Source of the DNA: Panorpa germanica
Lineage: Eukaryota; Arthropoda; Insecta; Mecoptera; Panorpidae
Direction: 5' to 3'
Assembly (NCBI GenBank): GCA_963678705.1
Contig: OY783216.1
Coordinates: 3,100,001-3,164,000, forward strand
Length of the DNA: 64,000 bases
Shown here: positions 24,867 through 37,964 of the stretch, in pieces
Layout of the letters: each line of letters begins with the position of its first letter
Position numbering within the stretch: the stretch's first letter is position 1
Notes under the pieces: model-generated
What the model was told of the DNA's origin: nothing
The model's database searches: none
What the model saw: the letters and a program-made list of their open reading frames with translations, nothing else
Translations under genes and position numbers: made by a program

Positions 24867-27800
24867 AGAACCCAAAAACGGTGCTTTGCCAACATAAAAA
24901 ATCAATTTTCAAAAACTCCAAATTATTTTACAAGTGTTTATTTCAACCTCCAAGCTTTGCTTGAATTATTAACATAACTGCAATCTCATCTTAGCAGTAT
25001 TTAATTCAACTATTCAACTGGACGACATGTTCTTCAATTTCAATACTCTTCAGTGGCGCTTTGAATTTTGAAACATCACATCTCTTGACGAGGGTCTTGT
25101 TGTGGTTCTCATGCACCTTAATTATCTTAGCTGGGAGGAGAACACCTATCTCCTTCATTTACCTTACTTTCCATCAACTATAAAGTTTTCCATTTTACAA
25201 TTTCATTTGAATCAATATAAAAATACTTGTTATTACTCGTTAAGATAATTAAATGGCCGATGATTTTTCACTTTCCAAAACACGTAACTGATTGCCTTCT
25301 AAGTAACATGCCAACATCAGTACAATGTGTGATGTAATATGAATAGCACATTACGTATTTATCTGAACACCAGTACTCCGGGCTTTTTATCATATTTTGG
25401 TTTTAAGCTCCTCCTCCTTCAATTTCGCATGATGCCACTAACACGAATACACGTGTTCGACGGAAACGTTACTCGGTTTAAATACCGCGTCGTACCATGA
25501 TATTAATATACGTCATTAAGTGAATTTTCCGGGTTATTATTTTGTTACATTAATGTTTATTATTTTATTTAAAGAACGTGTATAGAATGGAAAACGTGTA
25601 TCACATTTTGTATTTATAAAAAAAATGATATTAAAATTAATGACGACGTAAGACCCTATCGTTCTCATTCCCTCATTTACCCTCTTCAACCGCCCGCTGT
25701 TTATGATGGAGTCATGGCTTAATGTAAACTTTATAGCTGTTTTTTATAATTATTACCAAATTTAATGACTGCAAATGTTATAATGTCAGGAAATGGGTTG
25801 AGGCCTTCAACTTTTACGTAGTACAACTTAGGAATTATTATTTCACCGTAAATACTAAAAGGTACATAAAACTCGAATATGTTGTGCTTAATTCCGATCC
25901 GACAGTGAACTACACACAGCCAACATTAGTTAATAAGCAAATACCGAATGATATTTTGTTATTAAGAGCAGGCTGCCCATTTTGACAAGCACTGATATCT
26001 ACAGTTCCATTAACAAAAAGGACACAAATGTTATTTACATAATTGTCCTGAATCCGGATGGACCGTACTTTTGTAAATTCAATGAAAGTAAAATTGTTAT
26101 AAAATGAACTTGGAAAAACCTTTTCCACTCAGTTGAATTCAAATTAGTGTTCGCTTGTTTGAATATGGACCATAGTTAAGTCCCAAAGGTACGTGCAGCG
26201 GTGGTAGTCGGCGAATTGTAACAGCAAAAACGATATTGTTTTTTAAATAAACTCGAAATTCAGGAGTCAGCTGAAGGATGTTGGTTTAGGTCATGACTCG
26301 TGAGGTTACTCTTCTGCATATTGATACTCTTCTAATTCAGGAACTGGATCATTGTAATTTAACCAAGGATATTTGAGTAGCCTAATGTTCTTCTTCTTGA
26401 CTATATAGAACCCAGTAAACAATTTGGTGAAGTGCCCTATTTAGTGACGTTCGAGTCACTCGTACAATTCAATTCTAACGCTTTACAAGTTCGAAGCAAC
26501 AACACAGAAACCAATTTTAGTTCAAATTTATTTCCTACCTGTCAAGATTTTGTGAAATAAAATCTGATATATGTAGTCTTAGCAAGTTCGTTAATAGTTC
26601 AAAAGTGGTACACAAAAGTCGCTTTTAGTTCAAATTCATTCTCTACCTGTCACAGATTTTGTGTTAATTGTTACAATTTTTTCATAATAATATTGTTTCT
26701 TTTTCCAACATCATTCATTAAGTAGCAGTTGCTTCTTTCACACTAAGATATATATTTGTTAAGTTCATTTTCATTCCAAAGTGAGAGAGAAACGAGATGC
26801 GGTTAGACAAGTAAAATATATTTTTCACCGTTACACTTGTATACTTGTATAGTATTTCGTTCAGTACAGTATGTTTAAAGTATATGCTATACTTTTTCAA
26901 CAAATATTTCTTTAATGGTAATAGGCACACGCTGTCTCCCTCAATCTCCGAATATAATGTGTTTAAAAGTTTTATACCCCTGCTAGTGTCAAGTTTATAA
27001 TTCCGGTCATAAATCATAAACCGGAGTCGCTTTTAATTCAGCAGTGAACCGTCGTTGCGATGTCTGTAGGTCATAAAAAGGGCCTTTCCTATGAACGACT
27101 GAATAGAAAACGAACACGTTCCAGACAAAAAACTCATAATATGTAATAGAAATTAAGTAGAATTTACTCCAAAATGTTTACTGGGAAACTTAGAATTATG
27201 AATATTTAAAGTATATAAGTATATATAAAGTTCAAATTAGAATGTATTTTGGGAGGGATAGACTCATAATAAATTCACGAATAATATTTATTAAAAATTC
27301 TTTCATGTAAAAACAATAATAATACACGATACTCGCGTCCTGTAGTTTGGCGACATTTGATCTGGACAACAAAAGATGACTTTTATGAATCTTATGATGA
27401 TGACCATCTCAATTCGATGCAAAAAAAGGCAATACTTTGTCTAAACATCAAGGTTGATGACAATTTCAAGATACAAAATTGTAACCTGATAAATACCAAC
27501 TTCATTTAAAGAATCAGAACTTCGTTTCATGCAGTTGAATACATCTTACTGTACAAGTGGAGCACTCCAATAATTCTAACACAATAAACATTCTCCATCA
27601 GATGTTTAAAGTCTATGTAATCAACTCCCAAGAACTTATCTCGCTGTTTTAGTGTCGTTCTATCGACCTTGAAAGTTAGACCTCGTTTTTTAGGGCTTTC
27701 TAGTACTTCAGTAGTACGATACAATGGCACCGGCACTCACAGTGCTATCGAAACATTTAGGAGGTGAAGTGGGAAACGTAAAGGCAGAGCCGGCGTGCTG

Positions 27801-28108
27801 TGAGTTAATCTGACAGTCAAGTGTGTTCTTAAAAATCTACTACCGCGAGACTCTTGAACAAGTAAACTGCGAAAAAGTACGAAAGTTCTAAGAAATGTTC
27901 TTGATAGATAATATTGCGTAAACAATACTTGTAGAAACTAATTTATTATTAATTCGTGAGTAATAATAAATTAGTAATTTCATTCAGTAAATTAATGATT
28001 ACCAATAAGTAAAGATTAACTACATTAGATAACTTGACTTGTTTATTAGCTATTAAGCACAAAAAAACTACAAAAACGCATGTACAAGAATTAATATGTG
28101 ATTTTGCC
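24867..28108. other. Long spacer, no recognised gene
   Basis: Holds the tandem duplication at 26485-26663. Minus-strand open frames at 27527-27736 and 27737-27925 are adjacent but unrecognised; no splice arrangement was convincing. Confidence 0.4.
26485..26663. repeat. Imperfect tandem duplication, about 100-bp period
   Basis: Two units sharing CAAGTTCG, ACAA/ACAC, TTTTAGTTCAAATT(T/C)ATT and CTACCTGTCA(A/CA)GATTTTGTG, at 26485-26554 and 26582-26663. No gene association visible. Confidence 0.55.
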
Positions 28109-28734
28109 AATGGGCTTGTGTCCTATGTCTTAATTTTTATAAAAGTGTACTATATATTGATAAAGTGGGTTACTAGAACCTGAAGTGTTCAATTATTTTT
28201 TAATAACTCTTTATATTTCAGGAGATATTAACAATTAAAATAGTCATTTTGTCTCTTTAATTATTAAAGGGATTCAACGTTGTACACATTTCAAATGCAT
28301 GTGACATCACAATCCTTGTGTAAGGTTACCAACCTTACAGCTCATAAATCTCTGCTATATGTATTTATATATCAAAATATCAAATATTATTTACAGCTAT
28401 TTCAAGGAACAATAAAATTCCAATATTATGTCTGCCTTAGCAGGGTTAAATAAAATAAAAACTTATTATTCTTTGATTTGACTACCAACAGCTACAGAAC
28501 ATTACCACAGCACTGACCTACTCAACAAATAACTGACGTTAAAATGCATTTCACGTCATATAAATATGGCCGACTATTTCTAGCGCTAAAACTACAATTC
28601 AAACTTTTAATTGCCATATCTCCGTCAATATTTAGATATTTAATAAAATAGATACGTCAATACGCATTTATTAACATCAATTTCAATCAACCATTAAAAA
28701 ATCGACCACTAAAAAATGAGGACACAAGCCCATT
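28109..28734 (-). mobile_element. Inverted-repeat element family A, copy A2
   Basis: Full-length, inverted relative to A1, with both 16-bp ends intact and the same AAT/ATT flanks. About 626 bp. Confidence 0.85.
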
Positions 28735-30705
28735 GTAATTCATCTATATAGCAGAAAATTTCGGATTGGCACTATGAAATATAGTTATAATCTTAAAGAG
28801 TAAATTTATCGATGAATTCTTTACTTTTTATTAAGTTTTACTTCTTTTATTCATCCTTTCCGTGATCTGTACTTTCTAGTACTCTCTTTTTACGTTTTAT
28901 TATCTGTAGTTTACTTAAAAAATATATTCCATCACAAAGTTAAAATGATAGTGTGTTTTTTATAAATTATAATCTGCTTTCCTTAAGACCTGATATTTCT
29001 AACCAGGCAACTGCTACTTTGAACCCGTTTAAACCGTTATAAATGCCGCCCAGGTTGCGCTGGCCCTGTGTTCACGGATTGTTGACATAATGCTAACCAT
29101 GGACTTTAATATGGACTTTATGGAATCCCTCTGACTATAAATTGCCGTCATAAAAACCCTCTTATCTCCGTTGAGATTCAATCTGGCTGTTGACATTATT
29201 TGGTATGCACAGTAGCGACATCTCTGCTACTTTCATGTATACAAAATAAACGAAGATGAAGTTATAAAGGAACAACAATAATGGATTTATTATATATTTA
29301 ATCAATTCTATAGCATACGCATATTGTATACTTACAAATTCATGTAACGAATCGAATTAGTGTTGTCTAACTAAAGACTCTGTGAATCTCAGTCCTTCTT
29401 CTTCTTTTCCCCAGCATCTCTACGCTTTATATTTCATTTTTATTTTTTGAGGTTATGTTTTAAAACTAACCTCACGTTCAGAATACAAATTAACTGAATT
29501 TTTTACTTTATTAAATAAGTTGATGTACACATAATGCTAAAAAATGTCGTTTAGAATATAATGGAGAGTTTTTAATGTTGTGTTTTATAAAGTGATGAGA
29601 ATTTAGGCACAAACTCGGTTCAGAACTTTCGTGGGGGTAAAGAATATTGTTTACCACTTCCTCTCCTTCGTACGCCCATGCCTATGAGTATATATTTGTA
29701 TATATACGACCAAATCTAACTAAACACTTAATGGTTATGCTATCTATTGCGGATGTACCTGCTGCCATCGTATATTGAAGATTAAGTTCTTGACAGCTGT
29801 AATCCTTGCTCTAAATTTCACGTGTCTACGTGGTATGCTACGGCAAGCTACGAGTCTTTACCTATTAGCTATAAATCCACCCATCCAACCGCTAAACGAT
29901 CTTACTTATGCGGTTAATTCCTCTAATTAGCCACATAATCTTGAGATACTAGAACCAAGTAATTCAATTCCGAACAATATTTCAAACTTGTAATCTAGAA
30001 GATCAATTCATAAATTTATGATTGTGGTAATCAAGTGATCTGTATAATGAGTTATTAGGATTGCTATCAATTCCTTTAAATATAGATGGTAGATGTATAA
30101 CAGATATTATTCCAATTATGTCAGATGTAATGTAATAATGAAATACGATGTGTCATTAAAAAACAATCAGATTTCTATTATTTTCTTGGATTATTTGTTT
30201 GTCAATTAAAGCTATTTCTTGTTCTCTCATATTGTTTAATTTTCAGCAATATCGGACTAGTAGTTTTTGTCTTTATCGTTGTCTTATCAATGTAATTATT
30301 ATTGCCAGAACAGAAAAAAGTAACAGGCATCACAACGATGTCCATAGCTGTCGATTTAAAGCTGACAAAAAAATTACTTAAACTCACTTATAGTCTGATG
30401 GTCCATTTTTATATAAGTTAGCGAGACAACTGTTTTAAAACGTTTTACAAGAGGACAGACCGATTCAAGGGGACAAACATCCCCTAGGCCAAAATTTAAT
30501 TCCGCTATGAGTAGGAGCGAGAGGGCATTATCCGTGCGCATGAGAGTGAGTGAGACATAAACCTTGATTATCTGATATCTGGAAAATGGCCGCCTGGTCA
30601 AGCTAACACGTAGGTATATTGTATACATACTAACATTCATCAGAGAATAAGTGATGTCTGGTGGCACTGGGGTTTTCCTCTATAAAGAATTCATGAACCA
30701 GATGA
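28735..30705. other. Spacer, no recognised gene
   Basis: GC-richer near 29030-29210 (gtttaaaccgttataaatgc onward), otherwise AT-rich. The 97-codon minus frame at 30374-30667 has no family resemblance. Confidence 0.4.
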
Positions 30706-30868
30706 AATTACAAAGTAGCGCTACTGAAATCATTATAACTCGTAAACTGGTGGTCAGAATGTCATGAAATTTTGACACGTATCGGTTGAAGGTTGGTGCT
30801 ATCTGAAAAATTAATAGCGGCGCTACTTATATGTCACCCTACGAATTTATTGAGTGGTGGGTTATGAA
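30706..30868 (+). repeat. Repeat family G, copy G2
   Basis: Carries GTAGCGCTACTGAAATCATT, ATGTCATGAAATTTTGACAC, GGTTGAAGGTTGGTGCTATC and TACGAATTTATTGAGTGG, all shared with G4. Confidence 0.62.
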
Positions 30869-31424
30869 GTTGCAGTTTTTGTAATGTATTTTTATTTTAT
30901 CTATAAAAGCTGTTTTTTTTATTTTCTTACATGTTATTACAAATTACCATGCTCCACATATAAATGTGTATACCATTACTCTGATATACTTTATTAATTA
31001 CGCACCATTTTTTTTCATAACACATTATACAAATAAAACCTTTTACTCTGCACACATGATGTCATTTATCACGGTAAGCTTTATTGTTTGAAAAATTATT
31101 CTAAAAATGACAGTTGTCACGTGATACTCGGATTTTTTATTTAAATTAATGATCAAACATTAAAAAAAAGATTGAATAAAATAACTTGACATATAGTTTA
31201 ACTTTTTATGCACACAAACAGCAAGAGATGTCAGTATGTCATATCAATTTTTCTTTTATTTGTACTCTGTAGACGACACGGACCATTGCTGATACTTTCC
31301 ACGTACGTTTTCACGTAATTAATCATGGATGATGCATGAAACATAACCTTCAACTGTTTGCTTTTAACTTCAGACCAGTTCGAGCAACATAACCTCGAAT
31401 TTTGTTGTATGCGTTCATGTTTAA

Positions 31425-32157
31425 GGGGGGGTAAGGTCAAAACGATAAAAAAGAAGTATATTTTCGATAATGTTTTTTGACGACACAGTTAATATATAAT
31501 TATTTCTATAATTACTACATGATAAAATGACATTTGAAGAATACTTTGTGAAATTTTCATAAATAAATGTCAAGAAATGAGGCATTGACAGCGAATCTCC
31601 GCAGACGTCACAAAAAAAAGTAACATTACGGTGCCACTCATAACTCATCACTGGATTTTCTGAAATCGAAAAACCAAAATGATTTCATTAGTTGATAAGT
31701 TTCTGCAGGTAACGCTGTCGAGTTTTTCCTTTTTTATTGATTTTTCAATTTTTTACAGCACTTAAAAGTCAAAATACCGATATTTCATGTAAAAAACCAT
31801 AAACTTTGTTATTTTAAAATACGTTAAAATAAAAAAAATTAAAAAAACTCGACAGCTTTACCTCGGCATTTATGTAAAGAAACAGTGTGCAAATTTTCAA
31901 AAGGATCGGTCCAGTAGATTTTGAGGTAGAGAGGGCACCGACTCTGAAAAAGCTATGTGTGAAAAACCGCATTTAAAAAATTTCAAAGTAACACGAAAGC
32001 ACCAGAGAGGTGAAGACTTAAAACTCTATATCTCCGACAGTTTTACTCCAATCGACTTCAAATTTTTACACAATAAACTTAATATGCTGTACAATAATAT
32101 AAATAAATTTAACGATAAGTTGAAACCCAACACCCCCCCCTCCCCCCGCCTTATATC
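31425..32157 (-). mobile_element. piggyBac-like MITE family P, copy P2
   Basis: Best-bounded copy: TTAA at 31421-31424, then a G-run and GTAAGGTCAAAACG; at the other side GTTGAAACCCAACACC, C-runs and then TTAA at 32158-32161. About 733 bp. TTAA duplication with G/C-starting ends is diagnostic of piggyBac-type insertion (family knowledge). No transposase. Confidence 0.8.
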
Positions 32158-32161
32158 TTAA

Positions 32162-34240
32162 TAAATGTATAGAATTGTAGTGTCAGGAATAATTAGGATT
32201 TGCTAATTACAAATTTCAATCTGTTTATAATATTGTCACAATAGAGAAGAAGAAATGATGTTTTCGGCAAAACTTCGTGTATTTATTTGAGTTACCGTAA
32301 CAGTAAAGTGTTGAAAGAAAATAACCTAATATAAAATAGCCATTACAAATGTCTTGTTTATTATCTTGTACGTTCTTAAAACAATCTTCTCAAAGACTTC
32401 GACTAAAAAGTACTCACTAAACTTTGTACTAATGGATTCAACTCTTAAATAAACACTTAATTTTACATTTAAAAACAACTCTGACGTTTATTTATACTAC
32501 ACCTTAAAACCTTTAATAATTCTTGGATTCCTCCAGCTCCCGAACTCCTGACTTTGTTGTCTTTTTTTTTATAAAAATAGCTCACATAGTGCCCACTGCA
32601 GACTTCTCATTTCACGTTCCTTGTTTTGTTTACATGGAGCCTGATTAATGGCATGTACATAACCTTACTTTTGTGTTCCATTCAGTTGCCTTAGGTTTTA
32701 TGTTTACATCCATTTAATTCACTAAGTAAAACACTGCAGGCACTAATGTACCTTTGTTTTGGTTTTTATATAATTGTCGTCCAGACCATATACGTACTTC
32801 TATGTGTACGTAAAGAGAGAGAGAGGGGAGAGAGAATAGAAAACTTCTTCCCTTTTTCAATGAATTCTAAAGTCTGGTTTTTAGTAGCTTGCTCTGTGGT
32901 TTGTATTCTAAGAACTAATGACTTCTGTACAAACAGTTACAAAAAATAACATTTGCTTAAATTATTTTTGCTAAAAGGAACTCTTGCTCAAAACACTTTA
33001 AGGAAGATAAATATTAGAGCCAATAAACAGGGGGAGTATTTTTAGGAAGAAATTGCTTCTGAAACTTTTGTTTCAGTTTCCAATCAGAAACACCTTCGAA
33101 ATGATCACGATTTTTTGGACGATTGTCCATAAGCAACCCTATTCGCGCAATTGTCGATTCAGAAAACAAGTCATGTCTGAGAATACTGTATTCAAATTGT
33201 TTGTAGGAATATGAAATTTCTTTTTCTAAACGCAACCAAATATATTTTTTTATCTGTGGCTTAGAATGTAGTTCGATAGCTCTTACACAAATCTAAATCA
33301 AATATATACTACATTACTAGACGTGGAAAAATGTTTGTAAACGAGTCATTTCACCAAATTGTTTCCTGAGAAATCATTGAAGTAACAACACTCTTCAACT
33401 TACCGAGAGCGTCAGATGATTAGCGCAAGATTACTATATCATAATTTTGATTCTAAATGACCAAAAAATTAAACAGTTTTTTATAATTAATTGTATACAT
33501 CTGTTATCTGGTTTTAACGACAACGGGTTGTTAAAACAAAGGTATTACCCATTTCTTTTTTAATTGCGTGCCTATATATTTTAAATATGTCATTTTATTT
33601 TCTATTCAATTAGATCACAACGTCATTAATTTTCTTGATGTACCTAAGGATATATTTAATTTTTCACATTTAATCAACCTTAAATCTAATTTTTCACGTA
33701 ATTTTAATTAATTGCACGCTATACTTTCCTTTTTAAGCTTAAACAGTGACTAATTATATATATTTAATATTTAATTGGTAATATAATGAAGATATTCAAT
33801 CTCTGTTTTACTTCTGCTTTTATTTTACTCGTGATATTCTTTAAAAACCGCTGTGCATAAATTCTGTTATTTTATCGTGCTATTCTATGAACAAACGTAA
33901 ATGTAATGAACTATTCCTCAGTATTTTATTACAGCTTACGTGTAAGATTAATTTAAAATAAAAATGTTACCTGATATATATATACTCTCTTTTTTCCAGA
34001 CAAGTGTTTTGGTGTTTTGAACTTTCCGATTAAAAGATATATAAGAAACTTTTGACATATTTTATACAAAAAGGAATACCATTTGCTGTCATTTTCTTTA
34101 CAGGACAATATTTGTCATATTAATGATTTTAAGTTTTTTAAAACAATCTAAAGAATATTAATATTGTTATATCACAAAACATTTGTTTCAACATAGGTCG
34201 GTGTAGGGTTCGTATGTTAAAAATGCACATTTTAAAGTTT
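32162..34240. other. AT-rich spacer
   Basis: Only the unrecognised minus frame at 33020-33295 stands out. A purine GA-repeat tract is at 32814-32836. Confidence 0.4.
33020..33295 (-). other. Unrecognised minus-strand open frame of about 90 codons
   Basis: Open on the minus strand from a stop near 33297 to TAA at about 33014-33022, with an internal ATG at 33233-33235. The peptide has a protein-like mix of residues (LRHDLFSESTIARIGLLMDN, DHFEGVSDWKLKQKF) rather than the Phe/Ile/Asn/Lys bias of random frames here. No family recognised; it might be a transposase or host exon fragment. Confidence 0.22.
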
Positions 34241-35103
34241 CATTCCCACTCTCTCTTTTAATTTTGTATTTAATTAGTAGTAGAAATTGTTTTTGCTTCT
34301 TTATTTTTGATAAACTCTTTAAAAATAAATCCTACTGCACTTTGACAGATTGTCACATTTTGGAGGTTATAATATTATATAGTTTTATTATTTATTGTTA
34401 ATTGTGTACCTTTCGGCTTTACAATCTACCGTATTCTATTTCTTATTACATTTCATTCCTATCTTAACAATTCAGCCTTAAAACTAAACTTACTAATTTT
34501 ATTTAAAACTAATTATTTTCCTAAAACTAAACTTAATTTATTTATTAAAACTAAAAAAAATTATTTAAGACTTTTAGTACTTCCAAAAAGTGCTTTCTGC
34601 TTCTTCTTCTCTTGACCCTCTCTCTTCATCTTCCCCATGCAAACTAGATAACGAGCTGGACCAGATAACTGGATTTTATATATCGACGACGGTCACTTCG
34701 CAGACAATTAAATTTACATTATTCTAGACCTTTTTATCTCCAAACGTACTTTCTGCTTCTTCTTCTCTTGACCCTCTTCCTTCATTTTCCCTAGTCTTCC
34801 TTCTGTACTAATCTATTTTTCTGAGCTGAAGTTTACCTGTTTCCTCGCTACTTCTTTCTTTCTCCTGCTTCCCTTTATTGCCTCTTTTAGTACTTCCTTT
34901 CTCTTCCTGTTTCTTGTGCAACTTTTTCTTTCCTTCTTACTATTTCCACCATCCACCTCTTTCCTTCACTGCCTCCCCTTAATAGCTGGCCAATATTCCT
35001 TCCTTTTAATATAGTTGTATTTTTAATTTAGAAACATTGAACTTTGTCAGGTTCTAAGAAAACAAAGAACACGCAAATTAAATTATAAATTAAAAATGGT
35101 AAA
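34241..35103 (-). mobile_element. MITE family H, copy H2, split by LINE L2
   Basis: Left part 34241-34387 begins CATTCCCACT and holds the TTGACAGATTGTCACATTTT block; right part 35004-35103 resumes with TTTTTAATTTAGAAACATTG and AGGTTCTAAG as in H3. The intervening L2 LINE is a later insertion. The outer right end is not preserved. Confidence 0.66.
34388..35003 (-). mobile_element. L-family LINE remnant (L2), inserted in an H MITE
   Basis: Minus-strand L copy with its (TAA)-type tail at 34388-34398 and 3' UTR from there. It contains an internal duplication of the GTACTTTCTGCTTCTTCTTC block (about 34590 and 34745) and a purine-rich module on the minus strand also found in L5. It sits between two halves of H-family MITE sequence (34241-34387 and 35004-35103), so it inserted into that MITE. 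Confidence 0.68.
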
Positions 35104-35799
35104 AATACTCAAAGAGTATTGAAACTTTTCCTACGTATAAAGGACATTAATAAATGTTCAAGACGATCGTAAGAAAAGCGATTTTCTTGGTAACGTCTTA
35201 AGTATTACAGCTTTAATATTAAGTTCAATATTAATTTAATATTTAGTGATTTCATAGCAGTAGCGTAACCCACGATTAAGCTTTTAATAAGACACCCTTT
35301 TATTACTGGTACTACGAGTATCTTTCTAATAAGATCTCAGCTTCTAACATAATATTTACGTACCGCCATTTTGTTTTAACTATCTTACATTTAGTTAATG
35401 ATTAGTTGGCTAACTTTATTCCTTTTTGTTTGTCTTTTATGTGTTCATCTTAAGTACATATATAATTTTCCAGCTTATCTTCGAATAATTAAAACCATGG
35501 CGGAGCGGATCTCATTCATTAAATATATTAAATAATAAATATATTATCACAGCTTTTACTTCCTTTGTTACAGTGCTGGCCAAATGACGGTCGTATCATT
35601 TGTGATTAAATACATATTATACATACATTGAGATACTTCAAGATTCTTCATTCAAATTTTGGTTGCTCAAGCTAAACAATGGCAAATTTGTCATTAAAAT
35701 TGTTTTGAACATTGCTACTGGAATCTTTCATCAGTAGGGACTATTTGTTGAGCTTTTTTCAACATTCCATATGCTATTTAAGTAATTGATATACTATTT

Positions 35800-36519
35800 A
35801 TTTTTATTATATTAATTGTGTGCCTTTCGGTTTTACAATCTACAGTATTATATTTCCTAATACATTTCATTCCTATGTACATTCAAACTTAAAACTAAAC
35901 TTAAATTATTCTAGACTTTTACTACTTACAAAAGTGCTTTCTGCTTCTTCTTCTCTTGGCCCTCTCTCTTCATGATCCCCATGAAAACCAGATAACGAGA
36001 TTATTATTTATTGAAATGTTTTTCGTTCCTTTTCTCTATTTCCGCCATCCACATCTTCCCTTCACTGCCTCCCTTTAATAGCTGCACAATATTCTTCTCG
36101 CTCATTACTTTTTCCAGACAAGAAAACTTAATTAACACTCTACACATTCTTTCCTCGCTATTTGCCAAGTATCTGTTTCCTTTCTCCTCGTTTCCCAATC
36201 TGAATCTGGCAATCCTTCTCATGTTTTTTGTGTTTTTTTCTCTTAAGTAATATGGTATCTCTCTCTTCCAAATCCTTTTATATCTTGTGTAGTAATTGCT
36301 CTTCTCGATTTTTTCCATTCTTTCCTGTTGCTGTATCTCCTTATCCCTCCTTCTCTTAGGAGGGGCAAAAACGTTTATATAAACGTTTTTATATTTGAAA
36401 ACAAAGAGTTCTAGTACAAAACTGCAAAGCGATTGTCATTTTAGTACACTGTTGCCGTCTATATCTAACTATAAAACCATGAAGTAATGCTTCACCTTAA
36501 TTTGGTATATCTAGTTCTT
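35800..36519 (-). mobile_element. Chimeric L retroelement (L3)
   Basis: Two parts. The right part, about 36361-36519 (the 5' end on the minus strand), is unrelated to LINE coding sequence and contains the palindrome AACGTTTATATAAACGTT. The left part, 35800-36360, is L-type C-terminus: MEKIEKSNYYTRYKRIW, IARFRLGNEEKGNRYL, then QLLKGGSEGKMWMAEIEK, 3' UTR and (TAA)n tail. L4 has the same two parts with the same junction and the same outer 5' boundary (ctagttctt), so this is one recurrent non-autonomous unit of about 720 bp. Confidence 0.7.
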
Positions 36520-37489
36520 AGCTGCATTAGTGTTTTAAATGTATTCCATTTTGTTATCAATTCAATCGATTAATTTAGTAATACAAATCGAAATATATAA
36601 TTTAATACATGCTAAAATGGTCTGCTAATTTAATTTATTACAACTGCAATTTCCGCAAAATCGGTTTGTTTAATCGAGCAAAACTAAACGCAAAAACATC
36701 GTCACACATTGAATAACGGCAGCGGTGGCTTTATTCGAATAATTTCAGTTTTTCTTCACCATCCATGTAATCAGAGCTGTGAGCAGACAGTTGATTGCGC
36801 GAAATTATTCGTAATGGAGTACTGAAATATAATTACGTCGACGTCATGTTGATATATAGGTAATACCACAACCACAGTTACACCACAGCCACACACCCCA
36901 CAAAAACCAACAACGCTACTAGAATCCACCTAGTGGTACACTAATGAATTAATTAAAGGTTTTTGTTTCTTATGAATCGTTATTATAAATTTAAATTAAC
37001 TAACTTATATAAATTATTCATAAATATTATTATCATTAGACATTTTAAATTGTTTGCCTAAGTAAATGATGCATTAATAATTAGTTTTTAGTATGTAACA
37101 AAGGTTGCATTTATTATTTTAGTAGGGGAACAGTTGATGAGATCTTTGGAAGAAATTAGTCAATATTATTTATTTTTTATTTTCTTTTCTCATTCTATTT
37201 CGGATGCTTTTTATATTAAGAAATAACAGACTATTTTCTTAAATGCTTCCATCGTTGGGCCCGGTTAAAATTTTGGTTCTACTGAAACACACTCCACACT
37301 CCGTTGGGTTCGTAGCTGACACGGCCAACATACTAACTCGATTTTTGATGTGATAAACATAGTTAATGGTTGACGCCAACGTTATTACATATCGATCATA
37401 CAGTTCATTTGTGAGACAACTCTGAGTTGTCTGTATTCTGACAGTATTCGATAAATTTATCTGCAGTTCATTTTTAGATAGAGGATACA
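36520..37489. other. AT-rich spacer
   Basis: A CA-rich tract at about 36868-36925. The minus 83-codon frame at 37239-37490 is unrecognised. Confidence 0.4.
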
Positions 37490-37497
37490 CTTTTACA

Positions 37498-37839
37498 CAG
37501 GGGTGGCCTTAGCCATTGCGAGGCCCCGGGCAGTAGAACTTTGCGAGGTACTTGTTCTTTGTATAATTTATGTAAATTGTAAGTAAGTATTTTTGATGAT
37601 AATTGACGAGAAATAAAATTTTATATTGGAAGTTTTATAAAAGTTAACAAGCACAAAGACAACAAATATTAATGATGATAATCTAAGGCACATGAATGCC
37701 TTAAAAGATATACGCAGTGATTCTAGTGGGATTTCTAAATGAATTTTTCTACTGGTGTTGTAGCGCGAGAATGCGAGGCTCCTACAAGAACAAGCCCCCA
37801 GGCGGTTGCCCTGCTTACCACCCCCAAACGCCGCCACTG
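37498..37839 (+). mobile_element. hAT-like non-autonomous element with perfect 8-bp target duplication
   Basis: Begins CAGGGGTGGCCTTAG and ends CGCCGCCACTG: short inverted ends of the CAG(G/T)GGCGG type known from hAT elements. It is flanked on both sides by CTTTTACA (37490-37497 and 37840-37847), an exact 8-bp duplication, the hAT hallmark. 342 bp; no transposase. A second copy lies at 52469. Confidence 0.85.
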
Positions 37840-37964
37840 CTTTTACACATAACTTCATATTTAACTCACCTCCCCTACCCCCTTTTAACCAAAGGAAATA
37901 CATGCCCACCAGTCAAACTAAATAGCGACCATGTTCCAAAATCAAATGAAGCAAACATCTATTT

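Noticed and set aside
30374..30667. 97-codon minus-strand frame
   Set aside because: No recognisable domain or context; not supported as a gene.
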